Origin: a bacterium UBP14_UBA6098
Lineage (GTDB): Bacteria; UBP14; UBA6098
DNA: 64,000 nt
Assembly (NCBI GenBank): GCA_002428525.1
Contig: DIWU01000032.1
Location: 16,264 to 80,263, forward strand
Direction of reading: 5' to 3'
In this document: one piece after another, positions 33,494 to 42,064 of the stretch
Layout: every line of letters begins with the position of its first letter
How positions within the stretch are numbered: position 1 is the stretch's first letter
Program-made: the position numbers and the translations under genes
Notes under the pieces: model-generated
Told to the model about the DNA's origin: nothing
Databases searched by the model: none
The model's input: the letters and a program-made list of their open reading frames with translations, nothing else

Positions 33494-35197
33494 ATGGCTC
33501 TTCGACTCGGCGAGATGTTAATTAGAGCTGGTAGGATAACTCAAGCCCAACTCGACGAAGCCCTTGTGGCACAAAAGGATTCCGGCGAAAAACTCGGGCA
33601 GGTGCTTCTCAATCTCGGCTATATCCGCGACGAGAATGTCATCAACGAGTTCGTCGCGAAACAGCTCAATGTCGGCACAATCAAGCTCGAAGACCTCGAG
33701 CTGGACCCCAATGTCGTCGAGCTGATCCCTGTCGATATCGCCCGCAAATTCTTTGTTATCGCAACGATCAAGGTCGGGCGAATGCTCTTCGTCGCAACCG
33801 AAGACCCCACTAACCTTTTCGTCCTCGACACCCTGAAATTCGTGACGAACTGCGATATTCAGCCGGTGATGGCCACTAAAGGCCAGATTACCACCGCAAT
33901 CGATAAGTATTACGGCTCGGATGTCGAAACCATCGACGATATTCTCGAGGACATGGCCGGTGAAGAAGACCTCGATGTTATCGAGGACAAAGACGACGAT
34001 TTCTCCGAATCCGACCTCCAACAGGCAATCCAAGAAAAACCGCTTGTTAAATTAGTGAACTCGATTATCATGGACGCAATCCGCCGAAACGCCTCGGATA
34101 TCCATATCGAGACCTTCGAGAAGCGAACCCGTTGCCGAATGCGTATCGACGGCCGCCTCTACGAGATGGCGCCGATGCCCTTCAGGCTTAGATACGCCGT
34201 TGTCAGCCGTATCAAGATCATGGCCAAGCTGAATATCTCGGAGCGAAGGCTTCCTCAGGACGGCAGAATCAAGGTTCACGCACAGGGCAGGTCTATCGAC
34301 CTTCGTGTGTCCGTACTTCCGACGATCTTCGGGGAAAAGGTCGTTATGCGTCTCCTCGACCCGGAAACCCTCATGCTTGATGTCACGAAGCTGGGCTTCC
34401 CGAAGCGGGCGCTCAAAGAATTCAACAAGGCCATTCATATGCCATTCGGGATGGTGCTCGTCACGGGGCCTACAGGCTCGGGTAAAACGACTACGCTTTA
34501 TTCGGCATTGAGCCAACTCAACACGCCGGAGATCAACATCATGACCGCGGAGGACCCGGTCGAGTTCAACCTCGACGGAATCAATCAGGTGCATATGCAT
34601 TCCGAGATCGGACTCACCTTCGCCGCGGCGCTAAGAAGCTTCTTGCGTCAGGACCCCGATGTCATCCTCGTCGGCGAGATCCGCGACGGCGAAACCGCCT
34701 CGACGGCAATCAAAGCCGCTCTTACCGGTCATTTGGTCTTCAGCACGCTTCACACAAACGACGCCCCGAGCACGATCACAAGGCTTGTCGATATGGGCAC
34801 GCCGCCGTTCTTGGTCGCCAGCTCGATCAGGCTGATCATGGCGCAGAGGCTTCTGCGGCGTGTATGCAAGTTCTGTAAACACGAGATAAAACCGGATCCG
34901 GAGATGCTCGAGATCATCGGAATGAGCTCCGAGGACGCCGAAAAGGTGACCTTTTATGAAGGTGCCGGCTGTCCGCAGTGCAACGGCTCGGGATACAAGG
35001 GCCGTATCGCGGTTTTCGAGGTCATGCCGATGTCAATCGGGCTTGAAAAGATGATTATCGAGGGTGCGAGCGCTCTCGAACTCAGCGAACAGGCCGCAAA
35101 GGACGGAATGAGAACGCTCCGTCAAGAGGCCATCAGGTTTATGATCGAGGGGATCACCTCGATAGAGCAGGTTATCACCGAAACAGCCGCTCATTAG
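33494..35197 (+). CDS. pilB: Type IV pilus extension ATPase PilB (GspE family)
   Basis: A 567-residue hexameric ATPase that drives pilus polymerisation at the inner membrane. The N-terminal 140 residues form a GspE-N/MshEN-like domain opening with RLGEMLIRAGRITQAQ; related domains bind cyclic di-GMP in some homologues. Catalytic marks: GPTGSGKTTTLYSAL (Walker A), MTAEDPVEFN (Asp box), VILVGEIRDGETA (Walker B), GHLVFSTLHTNDAP (His box), then a four-cysteine zinc site (CKFCK and CPQCNGSGY). ACGGAGG precedes the ATG. A TATAAT at 33438-33443 and a short hairpin AGCGC-TTTC-GCGCT near 33459 lie in the upstream gap, without a clear -35 box. Confidence 0.95.
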   Translation: MALRLGEMLIRAGRITQAQLDEALVAQKDSGEKLGQVLLNLGYIRDENVINEFVAKQLNVGTIKLEDLELDPNVVELIPVDIARKFFVIATIKVGRMLFVATEDPTNLFVLDTLKFVTNCDIQPVMATKGQITTAIDKYYGSDVETIDDILEDMAGEEDLDVIEDKDDDFSESDLQQAIQEKPLVKLVNSIIMDAIRRNASDIHIETFEKRTRCRMRIDGRLYEMAPMPFRLRYAVVSRIKIMAKLNISERRLPQDGRIKVHAQGRSIDLRVSVLPTIFGEKVVMRLLDPETLMLDVTKLGFPKRALKEFNKAIHMPFGMVLVTGPTGSGKTTTLYSALSQLNTPEINIMTAEDPVEFNLDGINQVHMHSEIGLTFAAALRSFLRQDPDVILVGEIRDGETASTAIKAALTGHLVFSTLHTNDAPSTITRLVDMGTPPFLVASSIRLIMAQRLLRRVCKFCKHEIKPDPEMLEIIGMSSEDAEKVTFYEGAGCPQCNGSGYKGRIAVFEVMPMSIGLEKMIIEGASALELSEQAAKDGMRTLRQEAIRFMIEGITSIEQVITETAAH

Positions 35198-35214
35198 GGC
35201 TTTTAGGAAGATCT

Positions 35215-36381
35215 TTGATAGAGACTCAAACATCGGTTAAAAGCGAGAGTTTACTGAAGATGCTTCTCGGAGAGATGATCCGAAAGCAGGCGACCGATAT
35301 GCATATATCGGCGGATAGCTCGCCGATGCTCAGGATCGACGGGAAGCTTATTATGATGCAATTGCGACCGTTTTCAGAAGAAATGACCAAGATGTTGGCC
35401 TATTCGCTTATGACCAACGCCCAAAGACGCAAATTCGAGCGAGATCTCGATCTCGATTTTTCTTTCGGGGTGAAGGGGCTTTCGAGGTTTCGTTGCAATG
35501 TTTTTCACCAGCGCGAATCGATAGCGATCTCGATAAAATCGATACCTTACGAAATAAAGACTCCGCAAGACCTCAGGATTCCACCGGAGGTTTTTCAATT
35601 CGGCGAGGTCAAGAACGGCTTGGTTTTAGTCACCGGCCCGAGAGGTTCCGGCAAATCCACGACCTTGAGCGCTTTGATCAAACGGCTTAACGAAGAGCGG
35701 CGCTCGCATATTCTAACTGTCGAAGACCCTATTGAACTTGTGTATAATTCGATGAGCGGAATAGTGAACCAGCGTGAGGTTTTGAAGGACACCAAGGCCT
35801 ATGAGATAGCCCTCGCATCGGTGCCGAGGCAGGATGTGGACATTCTGTTCGTTAGCGAAGCGAACGACGCCGAAAAACTGCTCTCCACCTTGAAGGTGGC
35901 CGATATGGGCCTTTTGGTTTTTGCAACTATGCGTTCGAGAGACGCGGTGAGCGCGGTGATGAGGTTTATCGATCTGAATATGCCGTATTATCTGATAAAC
36001 GGCGCTTTGAGGATGATCATCTCTCAGAGGTTGCTTCGACGAATATGCCCTAATTGCCGGCGCGTCGTGACCCCCGACGACGACCTTCTAAGGTCGATCG
36101 GGATCGATCCGATGAAGGTGAAAAACTACAATTTTTACCGGGGGTCGGGTTGCCCGAAATGCAACGGCACCGGTTATCAGGGAAGGATCCCTGTTTTCGA
36201 GTCTTTAAAAATAACGCCCGTCATAAGGACGATGATCCAAGCCGGAACCTCGGTGATCGAACTCTGGCGCGAGGCGGTGAACGAGGGCATGATACCCATG
36301 AGAAAAGTAGCGCTTAGATATATGCTCGAAGGCGAAACGACGCTCGATCAGGTCGCCTCGGAGACTATTAGTTACCAATAG
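35215..36381 (+). CDS. Hybrid PilT/GspE-like ATPase with degenerate catalytic boxes
   Basis: A 388-residue secretion ATPase starting at TTG 35215 after AGGAAG. The N-terminal half is PilT-like (SLLKMLLGEMIRKQATDMHI; LDLDFSFGVKGLSRFRCN). Walker A is intact (TGPRGSGKSTTLSAL, about residue 140) and the Asp box is VEDPIELV. Walker B is altered to ILFVSEANDAEKL, where PilT has GEMRD. The His box is lost: GLLVFATMRSRDA in place of GHLxFxTLHTNxA. The C-terminus carries a GspE-type zinc site (C278, C281, C313, C316), which PilT proteins lack. It lies between pilB and pilT and probably forms a regulatory or mixed-hexamer partner; reduced ATPase activity is inference. Confidence 0.8.
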   Translation: MIETQTSVKSESLLKMLLGEMIRKQATDMHISADSSPMLRIDGKLIMMQLRPFSEEMTKMLAYSLMTNAQRRKFERDLDLDFSFGVKGLSRFRCNVFHQRESIAISIKSIPYEIKTPQDLRIPPEVFQFGEVKNGLVLVTGPRGSGKSTTLSALIKRLNEERRSHILTVEDPIELVYNSMSGIVNQREVLKDTKAYEIALASVPRQDVDILFVSEANDAEKLLSTLKVADMGLLVFATMRSRDAVSAVMRFIDLNMPYYLINGALRMIISQRLLRRICPNCRRVVTPDDDLLRSIGIDPMKVKNYNFYRGSGCPKCNGTGYQGRIPVFESLKITPVIRTMIQAGTSVIELWREAVNEGMIPMRKVALRYMLEGETTLDQVASETISYQ

Positions 36382-36391
36382 AGGGAGAACC

Positions 36392-37609
36392 ATGCAGAAA
36401 GAAGAGCAAAACAATTTCGATCAGGGCGATGATTTTTTGGGGAGTGAACTGCCCGAAGAGATTAAGGATAAAAAACCCGCCCCGAAACCTTCGGACAATA
36501 AAACTCAAGCGCCACCGCCGAAGCGCGATCTCTCGATGCGCACACTGCTCGACGAGATGATCCACCGCGGTGCCTCGGATTTGCATATCACTGTTGGCTC
36601 GCCGCCGGTCTTTCGCCTCGACGGTAGCCTTCATAAGATGGCCGCGGATATTGTCACAGAGGATACCGCAAAGCGCTTCGCCTATTCGATCATGACCGAA
36701 AAACAAAAACAGCAATTTGAGGAGAACTGGGAGGTTGACCTTTCTTTCGGGATCAAGGGTCTCTCGCGCTTCAGATGCAATGCCTTCCTTCAGCGCGGCT
36801 CGGTTGCTTTAGCGGTTCGTGCGGTGCCGTTTAAGATTCACACGCTCGAAGAACTCGGTCTTCCCGCGACGGTTAACAAATTCTCGGATTACCCGCGCGG
36901 GCTTATTCTCGTGTGCGGCCCTACAGGCTCGGGCAAATCGACAACGCTCGCCGCGATTATCGATAAGATCAACCGCGAGCGCCACGAGCATATTCTCACC
37001 GTCGAGGACCCGATCGAGTTCGTCCATCGCCATAAGAACTGCATTGTAAACCAGCGCGAGGTTCACAGCGACACTCTCTCCTTCTCCCGCGCCCTGAAAT
37101 ACGCCCTCCGCGAGGACCCCGATGTTGTCCTGATCGGCGAGATGCGCGATCTGGAGACGATCTCCTCCGCGCTGACAATCGCAGAAACAGGCCATTTGGC
37201 CTTCGCGACTCTGCACACAAACTCCGCCGCGGAAACTATCAACCGTATTATCGATGTCTTCCCTACGAACCAACAAACACAGGTCAGGGTTCAGCTTTCG
37301 TTCGTCCTGCAGGCTGTTCTTACACAGACCTTGGTGCCGAAGATCGGCGGCGGCCGCGTGGTTGCCACCGAGGTTATGGTCGCGACGGCCGCTATCCGCG
37401 CCCAGATCCGCGACGACAAAGTTCATCAGCTCTATAGCTCGATTCAAGCCGGCGGGAAATATGGAATGCAGACCCTCAACTCGTCCCTCGCGGAACGCTA
37501 TCTCGAGGGTGTCATCACTCTCGAGGATTGCCTCGGCCGTAGCCCCGACCAACAGGAGTTAAACGACATTATTGCCCGCAAGAGAATACAGAGCGAAGAG
37601 GGCAGATAG
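36392..37609 (+). CDS. pilT: Type IV pilus retraction ATPase PilT
   Basis: A 405-residue retraction motor that depolymerises pili, enabling twitching. An extra hydrophilic N-terminus of about 45 residues precedes the usual start (LSMRTLLDEMIHRGASDLHI). Intact catalytic sites: GPTGSGKSTTLAAI, VEDPIEFVH, VVLIGEMRDLETI, GHLAFATLHTNSA. VFPTNQQTQVRVQLSF and the absence of a zinc site are typical of PilT, in contrast to the preceding hybrid. AGGGAG precedes the ATG. It follows the hybrid by 10 bases and precedes pilC by 10. Confidence 0.95.
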   Translation: MQKEEQNNFDQGDDFLGSELPEEIKDKKPAPKPSDNKTQAPPPKRDLSMRTLLDEMIHRGASDLHITVGSPPVFRLDGSLHKMAADIVTEDTAKRFAYSIMTEKQKQQFEENWEVDLSFGIKGLSRFRCNAFLQRGSVALAVRAVPFKIHTLEELGLPATVNKFSDYPRGLILVCGPTGSGKSTTLAAIIDKINRERHEHILTVEDPIEFVHRHKNCIVNQREVHSDTLSFSRALKYALREDPDVVLIGEMRDLETISSALTIAETGHLAFATLHTNSAAETINRIIDVFPTNQQTQVRVQLSFVLQAVLTQTLVPKIGGGRVVATEVMVATAAIRAQIRDDKVHQLYSSIQAGGKYGMQTLNSSLAERYLEGVITLEDCLGRSPDQQELNDIIARKRIQSEEGR

Positions 37610-37619
37610 GCGGTAAATT

Positions 37620-38819
37620 ATGCCTCAATTTAAATACGAGGGAAAAAGCGCGAGCGGCCAGATGGTCGAGGGGGTTCTCGAGGCGAGGAGCGCGGAGGAA
37701 CTCACCGCTTTTCTGAGACGGCAGAGAATCGTCGTCACGAAGATCAAGAAAAAGCCCAAGGCGATGAGTATGACAATCGGCACCGGCGTGAAGGCCGTCG
37801 AGATCTCGCGCTTCACCCGGCAGTTCGCGGTTATGATCGAGGCCGGTTTACCGCTGGTTCAATGTCTCGATATCCTCTCAGAGCAATCGGAGAATCCGGT
37901 TCTTGCTTCGACAATAGGCAAGGTCAGGGACACGGTTGCCTCAGGAACTACCCTCGCCGCGGCCCTCGCGAAGCATAAGAAGATATTCAACGAGCTCTAC
38001 GTCAACATGATCGAAGCCGGTGAAATAGGCGGCGCTCTCGAATCTATTCTCAGAAGGCTGGCGGATTATCAAGAAAAAGCGGACAGGCTCGCGCGAAAGG
38101 TCAAGGGCGCGCTCATCTATCCTGCTATGATGTTGGTCATGACTATCGGCATGACCTTCGTTATGCTCACATTCATTATCCCGATCTTCGCGGACATGTT
38201 CAACGAGCTTGGCGGAACCCTCCCCGCACCGACGAGATTTGTGATGTCGATCTCGAATGTGCTTGTCTCAAACCTTGTTTTCATTATTATCGGGGTTGCC
38301 GCTTTGATTGGCGCTTATGTTTTCTTCAACAGCAGAAAAGCCTCGCGGTATTATATCGATATGGCAAAACTGCAAATGCCGATGATCGGCTCGCTACTGA
38401 GAAAAACAGCTGTCGCGAGATTCTGCCGAACACTCGGAACCCTGCTTCGAAGCGGTGTTAACCTCATCGACGCCCTGAATATCACCGCAAAAACCGCCGG
38501 AAACTTAGTCCTCACGAGGGCGATTCACAAATCGATGGTTTCTATCTCCGAGGGCGAGACTATCACCGCCCCGCTCGGCGAATCCAAGGTCTTCCCGACG
38601 ATGGTGATTCAGATGATCGGCGTCGGCGAAAAGACCGGTAATATGGACGAGATGCTCGAGAAGATCGCGGAGTTCTACGACGAAGAGGTCGATGCGGCGG
38701 TATCCTCGCTCACCGCGATGATCGAGCCGGTGGTTATTGTCGTCATGGGAACGGTCATCGGAGGTATGCTTATCGCCATGTATCTTCCCATGTTCGATAT
38801 TATCGGTCAGATTAAATAG
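37620..38819 (+). CDS. pilC: Type IV pilus inner-membrane platform protein PilC (GspF family)
   Basis: A 399-residue polytopic protein that links the cytoplasmic pilus ATPases to the growing fibre. It has two GspF domains: one beginning EISRFTRQFAVMIEAGLPL near residue 60, the other VARFCRTLGTLLRSGVNLIDAL near 262, each followed by a membrane region. The last helix includes IEPVVIVVMGTVIGGMLIAMYLPMF, the classic PilC end. The N-terminal 50 residues resemble the usual YxGxxxxGxxxxGxxxA lead. It is in one operon with the three ATPases. No pilin or prepilin peptidase gene lies in this window. Confidence 0.95.
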   Translation: MPQFKYEGKSASGQMVEGVLEARSAEELTAFLRRQRIVVTKIKKKPKAMSMTIGTGVKAVEISRFTRQFAVMIEAGLPLVQCLDILSEQSENPVLASTIGKVRDTVASGTTLAAALAKHKKIFNELYVNMIEAGEIGGALESILRRLADYQEKADRLARKVKGALIYPAMMLVMTIGMTFVMLTFIIPIFADMFNELGGTLPAPTRFVMSISNVLVSNLVFIIIGVAALIGAYVFFNSRKASRYYIDMAKLQMPMIGSLLRKTAVARFCRTLGTLLRSGVNLIDALNITAKTAGNLVLTRAIHKSMVSISEGETITAPLGESKVFPTMVIQMIGVGEKTGNMDEMLEKIAEFYDEEVDAAVSSLTAMIEPVVIVVMGTVIGGMLIAMYLPMFDIIGQIK

Positions 38820-38840
38820 CCGAAAGGAAAGCGATCACCG

Positions 38841-40625
38841 ATGTTCGATGAGACACGGGCGGAGAATATAGCCGGAACCTCGATCCCCTTCGAGCCTATC
38901 GACACGGGCGATTACTTCCGGAGCAAGATCCGCTGGCTTCTCATCGCGCGATTCGCGATGTTTGTCTTCATCACCTCGGCGGTGTTGATTATTTTCGAAG
39001 GCAAAGGCCTGCTGTCAACCTTGCTCTTCTCCTACGGCCTTATCACTCTCGGCTATCTGCTGACCCTGTTCTATTGGGAAAAAACCCGCAGGGAACTCAG
39101 CTTTAGGTTTATTTGCGCTGTTCAGCTTTTCTTCGAGCTTTTGGTCGAGATAGGGATTATTCATTACTCCGGTGGCGCCGGGTCGCCTTTCATTCTGCTC
39201 TTCGCGCTATCGGTGATCACCTCGGCATTTATATTTCAACTGACAGGAACACTCATCACCGCCACCGGCTCGGTCCTGCTTCTCAGTGCGCTTGTGATTC
39301 TCGAATACAGGGGCGTTATCGAGCTTGTCACCGACCGCTTTCCGATCACCGCGATGCTCTACACCGACGGCGACCTGCTGTTCTTAACGACCTATATTTA
39401 CGCGCTCTTCATCTACCTCGTCGCGTTCATGATGGGCTATATATCCGGCAAATTGGGCGTCCGAACCGGAGAGCTGAAGGTGACCGGCGAGGCCCTGCGC
39501 CGAATCAGTATGGACACCGACGACATACTCATGCATATGCGAAGCGGTCTCATCACACTCGACGCCGAGGGCAGAGTCGTTTATTTGAACAAGGCCGCGA
39601 GCGTGCTCTTGGGCATCGACGCGAAAAAGCTCAGGGGGAGGTTTCTCGACGAGATACTGCCTCCGGCCTCGAAGGTCTTCGCTACCAAGCTCGCCGAACT
39701 GCTCGGCGAGGGCGTTCACAGCGAGCGCACCGGCGAGTTCTTCCTGAAATCCGACGAGGGCATGCGGACAATGTATCTGACATGCAGTTTCCTCAATGCC
39801 CCCGATGGCGGGCTTCGAGGGATAATCGCGCTTTTCGAGGATGTCACCGAACAGAAGCGGCGCGAGGTTTATCTCAAGGAGGTCGAGAAAATGGCCGCTA
39901 TCGGCGAGCTTTCGGCCAGCCTCGCCCACGAGATTCGCAACCCGCTCGCCTCGATACGAGGCTCCGTCGAAACGATTATGAGCTCGGATAACTTCGCCGA
40001 GGGCGATTACGAACGGCGCTTGATGAACCTCATCGTGAAAGAAACCGACCGACTCACCAACGTCCTCGAGGAATTCCTCGTTTTCGCGAGGCTCAAGGAA
40101 CTCCCCGTCGATCACATCATATATAACAAAATCGATCTTTCGAGGCTGATCGCGGAGATCGTCCTGATGATTCGACATACCCCCGACTTCGCGGATCATA
40201 TCGTAATAGAGAACCTGCTCGAGGGCGAGCTTTGGACGCTCGGCCGCGAAGAGCAACTCAAAGACGCCTTTTACAACCTGATAATCAACGCAAAGGACGC
40301 AATCGGGAATCAACCGGGGACAATTCGTATCGAGCAGGCGCGCGAAAGATCGGGCTTCTACGCCGAAAAGCGCTTGATCGGAGTATGCATCAGCGACACC
40401 GGCCCGGGGATTCCCGAGGATATCCTGCCGCGGATATTCACACCCTTCTTCAGCACAAAACCGCGTGGAACCGGCCTCGGCCTCGCGATCGCTCAGGGGA
40501 TAGTCAACCGCCATCGCGGTATTATCGAGGCTGAAAATATCGAAGGCGGAGGCGCCAGATTTACCGTATTTTTGCTCAAAGCGATCTCCCAACAGGAAAA
40601 CCTTTTCGGACCTGATTCCATGTAA
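38841..40625 (+). CDS. PilS/NtrB-like membrane histidine kinase
   Basis: A 594-residue sensor kinase. Six membrane helices fill about residues 35-200, like PilS. A PAS domain follows (about 225-345; MRSGLITLDAEGRVVYLNKAA). The dimerisation helix has the phospho-acceptor His363 in ASLAHEIRNPLASIRGS, and the ATPase domain shows NLIINAKDAI, SDTGPGIPED and GTGLGLAIAQG. Position right after pilC suggests control of pilus genes. The usual partner, a PilR-type sigma-54 activator, is absent; the next gene is an esterase. AAAGGAAAG precedes the start. Confidence 0.88.
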   Translation: MFDETRAENIAGTSIPFEPIDTGDYFRSKIRWLLIARFAMFVFITSAVLIIFEGKGLLSTLLFSYGLITLGYLLTLFYWEKTRRELSFRFICAVQLFFELLVEIGIIHYSGGAGSPFILLFALSVITSAFIFQLTGTLITATGSVLLLSALVILEYRGVIELVTDRFPITAMLYTDGDLLFLTTYIYALFIYLVAFMMGYISGKLGVRTGELKVTGEALRRISMDTDDILMHMRSGLITLDAEGRVVYLNKAASVLLGIDAKKLRGRFLDEILPPASKVFATKLAELLGEGVHSERTGEFFLKSDEGMRTMYLTCSFLNAPDGGLRGIIALFEDVTEQKRREVYLKEVEKMAAIGELSASLAHEIRNPLASIRGSVETIMSSDNFAEGDYERRLMNLIVKETDRLTNVLEEFLVFARLKELPVDHIIYNKIDLSRLIAEIVLMIRHTPDFADHIVIENLLEGELWTLGREEQLKDAFYNLIINAKDAIGNQPGTIRIEQARERSGFYAEKRLIGVCISDTGPGIPEDILPRIFTPFFSTKPRGTGLGLAIAQGIVNRHRGIIEAENIEGGGARFTVFLLKAISQQENLFGPDSM

Positions 40626-40641
40626 CTCATTGGGAGGAAAA

Positions 40642-41919
40642 ATGTTGAACAAGTCTATTATTGCCGCGCTGTGCCTTTATATCTTGACCGCGATGGCCTA
40701 TTCGCTCAATCCCGATATTCCATACTACCCCGAGGGCACAGCCCCGAATCCGCCTAAAAATATGCTCGATGTCTATGTCCCGAGCGGGATTATCGAGGCG
40801 GCTCCCGTTTTGTTCTTCGTTCACGGCGGGACATGGACCTACGGCGACCGATCAGACTACACGGCCGTCGGCGCTTATCTTGCCGATCAAGAGGGCTATG
40901 TCACGGTCGTGATTTCATACAGCCTCAGCGATTCGCTCCATCCCGAGGTCTCGCACCCCGACCATATCCTCGATGTTGCGCAGGCCTTCAAATGGACTGT
41001 GGACAATATTGCCGATTACGGCGGCGATCCCTCGCGCATCGTTGTGATCGGGCATTCCGCCGGAGCGCACCTCGCGACGTTGCTCGCTACCAACACGCGT
41101 TTTCTCGACTCGCTGTCGATCGGGATCGAGTCAATCAAGGCCGTTGTGTCATTCAATATGGGCATCTATGATATTCCCAAGCTCTATCGCGATTGCGGCA
41201 TGCTCGGACCCACAGGATATAGCATGATGGGTTTTTCGGCGATCTTCGGCCCGATTGCCGACAGCTCCTTCAATTGGTATGACGCCTCGCCGAAGTATCA
41301 TGTCTCCGAGGAAACTCCGCCTTTCGTGTTCTTCGTTTCGACAGCGGATATGGAACAGATCATCGGCGGCGACTTCGGCGGTTACGGTGTTCTGATTCTT
41401 CCCGGCGAGGTTCAGTTCACATACAGCGATTTCCGCGCCTATCAGCCTTCGGACACCTTTTGGCTCGTCGGCGACCACAACAGCGCATTCTCGGACTTTG
41501 TTTACGATCGGCTCTCGCGCGGGCGGGTTCTGACTATGGCCTTCCTCGACGAGGTTTTCACTGGAATCGAGGAAGACAGGGACTTGCCGACAGACCTTGT
41601 GATTTCCGCCCACCCGAACCCCTTCAACTCCGCGGTGACGATTTCCCTCGACGGCGCGGCCATTTGTCATTCCCGCGAAAGCGGGAATCCAGAAGGCGTT
41701 CGCGTGGAGATTTTCGACCTCGCGGGGCGAATCGTCGAAACCCTCCGGCCTTCGGCCACCACCCTTGAAAAGGGAGGCCAAGAAATCCAAATTCTTGAGG
41801 GGGGTTCCGTCCTTTGGACACCCGCCCCCTCGGTCGGCTCGGGCGTATATCTCGTGCGTGTTGGGTTCGGCCCTTCGGACGTTAAGGCCGCGGCGAAGAG
41901 GCTGGTTTATCTGAAATAG
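40642..41919 (+). CDS. Secreted alpha/beta-hydrolase (esterase) with sorting tail
   Basis: A 425-residue exported enzyme; ATG 40642 follows GGGAGGAAAA, and the N-terminus has a hydrophobic signal (IIAALCLYILTAMAYS). The catalytic domain resembles the carboxylesterase/BD-FAE group: VLFFVHGGTWTYGDRSDYT holds the HGG oxyanion loop, and VIGHSAGAHLATLLA the nucleophile serine. FVSTADMEQ may be near the acid, and LVGDHNSAF supplies the likely His. The tail HPNPFNSAVTI ... EIFDLAGRIV ... SGVYLVRV ... VYLK is a type IX-like sorting domain. An insertion of CHSRESGNPE inside this tail is encoded by a palindromic repeat. It closes the pilus operon. Confidence 0.8.
   Translation: MLNKSIIAALCLYILTAMAYSLNPDIPYYPEGTAPNPPKNMLDVYVPSGIIEAAPVLFFVHGGTWTYGDRSDYTAVGAYLADQEGYVTVVISYSLSDSLHPEVSHPDHILDVAQAFKWTVDNIADYGGDPSRIVVIGHSAGAHLATLLATNTRFLDSLSIGIESIKAVVSFNMGIYDIPKLYRDCGMLGPTGYSMMGFSAIFGPIADSSFNWYDASPKYHVSEETPPFVFFVSTADMEQIIGGDFGGYGVLILPGEVQFTYSDFRAYQPSDTFWLVGDHNSAFSDFVYDRLSRGRVLTMAFLDEVFTGIEEDRDLPTDLVISAHPNPFNSAVTISLDGAAICHSRESGNPEGVRVEIFDLAGRIVETLRPSATTLEKGGQEIQILEGGSVLWTPAPSVGSGVYLVRVGFGPSDVKAAAKRLVYLK
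41666..41692. repeat. Palindromic GTCATTCCCGC-type repeat inserted in frame
   Basis: The element contains an 8-base-pair stem with a GAAA loop: ATTCCCGC (41669-41676) and GCGGGAAT (41681-41688), flanked by GTC and CCAG. This is the widespread repeat that yields SFPRKRESR or HSRESGNPE in translated databases. Here it lies in frame within the sorting tail of the esterase, between its first two strands. Only one full copy occurs in the window; a 12-base match lies at about 18708-18719. Confidence 0.8.
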
Positions 41920-41963
41920 CGAGTTTCACTCGAAAACCCGCTTTAAAGATCGAGTTCAACTCG
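41920..41963 (+). terminator. Twin short hairpins after the esterase gene
   Basis: CGAGT-TTC-ACTCG (41920-41932) begins directly after the stop codon, and CGAGTT-C-AACTCG (41951-41963) follows 18 bases later. The stems share sequence and could also cross-pair. There is no T run, so a standard intrinsic terminator is not certain. Confidence 0.35.
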
Positions 41964-42008
41964 GCAAAACTTCCTTCAAAGAATTAAGCTTTTCCGGCTT
42001 GATTTCGC

Positions 42009-42046
42009 TTTAATTCGCCAATTCTTTCAATATAATATGGCGAATT
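42009..42046 (+). promoter_or_regulatory. Promoter and 9-base operator-like dyad before mtgA
   Basis: TTTAAT (42009-42014) and TATAAT (42031-42036) are 16 bases apart. A perfect 9-base inverted repeat, AATTCGCCA (42012-42020) and TGGCGAATT (42038-42046), brackets the -10 box with a 17-base centre. That is the geometry expected of a repressor site. No candidate regulator gene is adjacent. Confidence 0.45.
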
Positions 42047-42064
42047 TACAAGCTGGAAAAACGC

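Noticed and set aside
39384..40652. Minus-strand reading frame opposite the PilS-like kinase
   Set aside because: It is a shadow of the kinase gene without ribosome-binding site or known domains.
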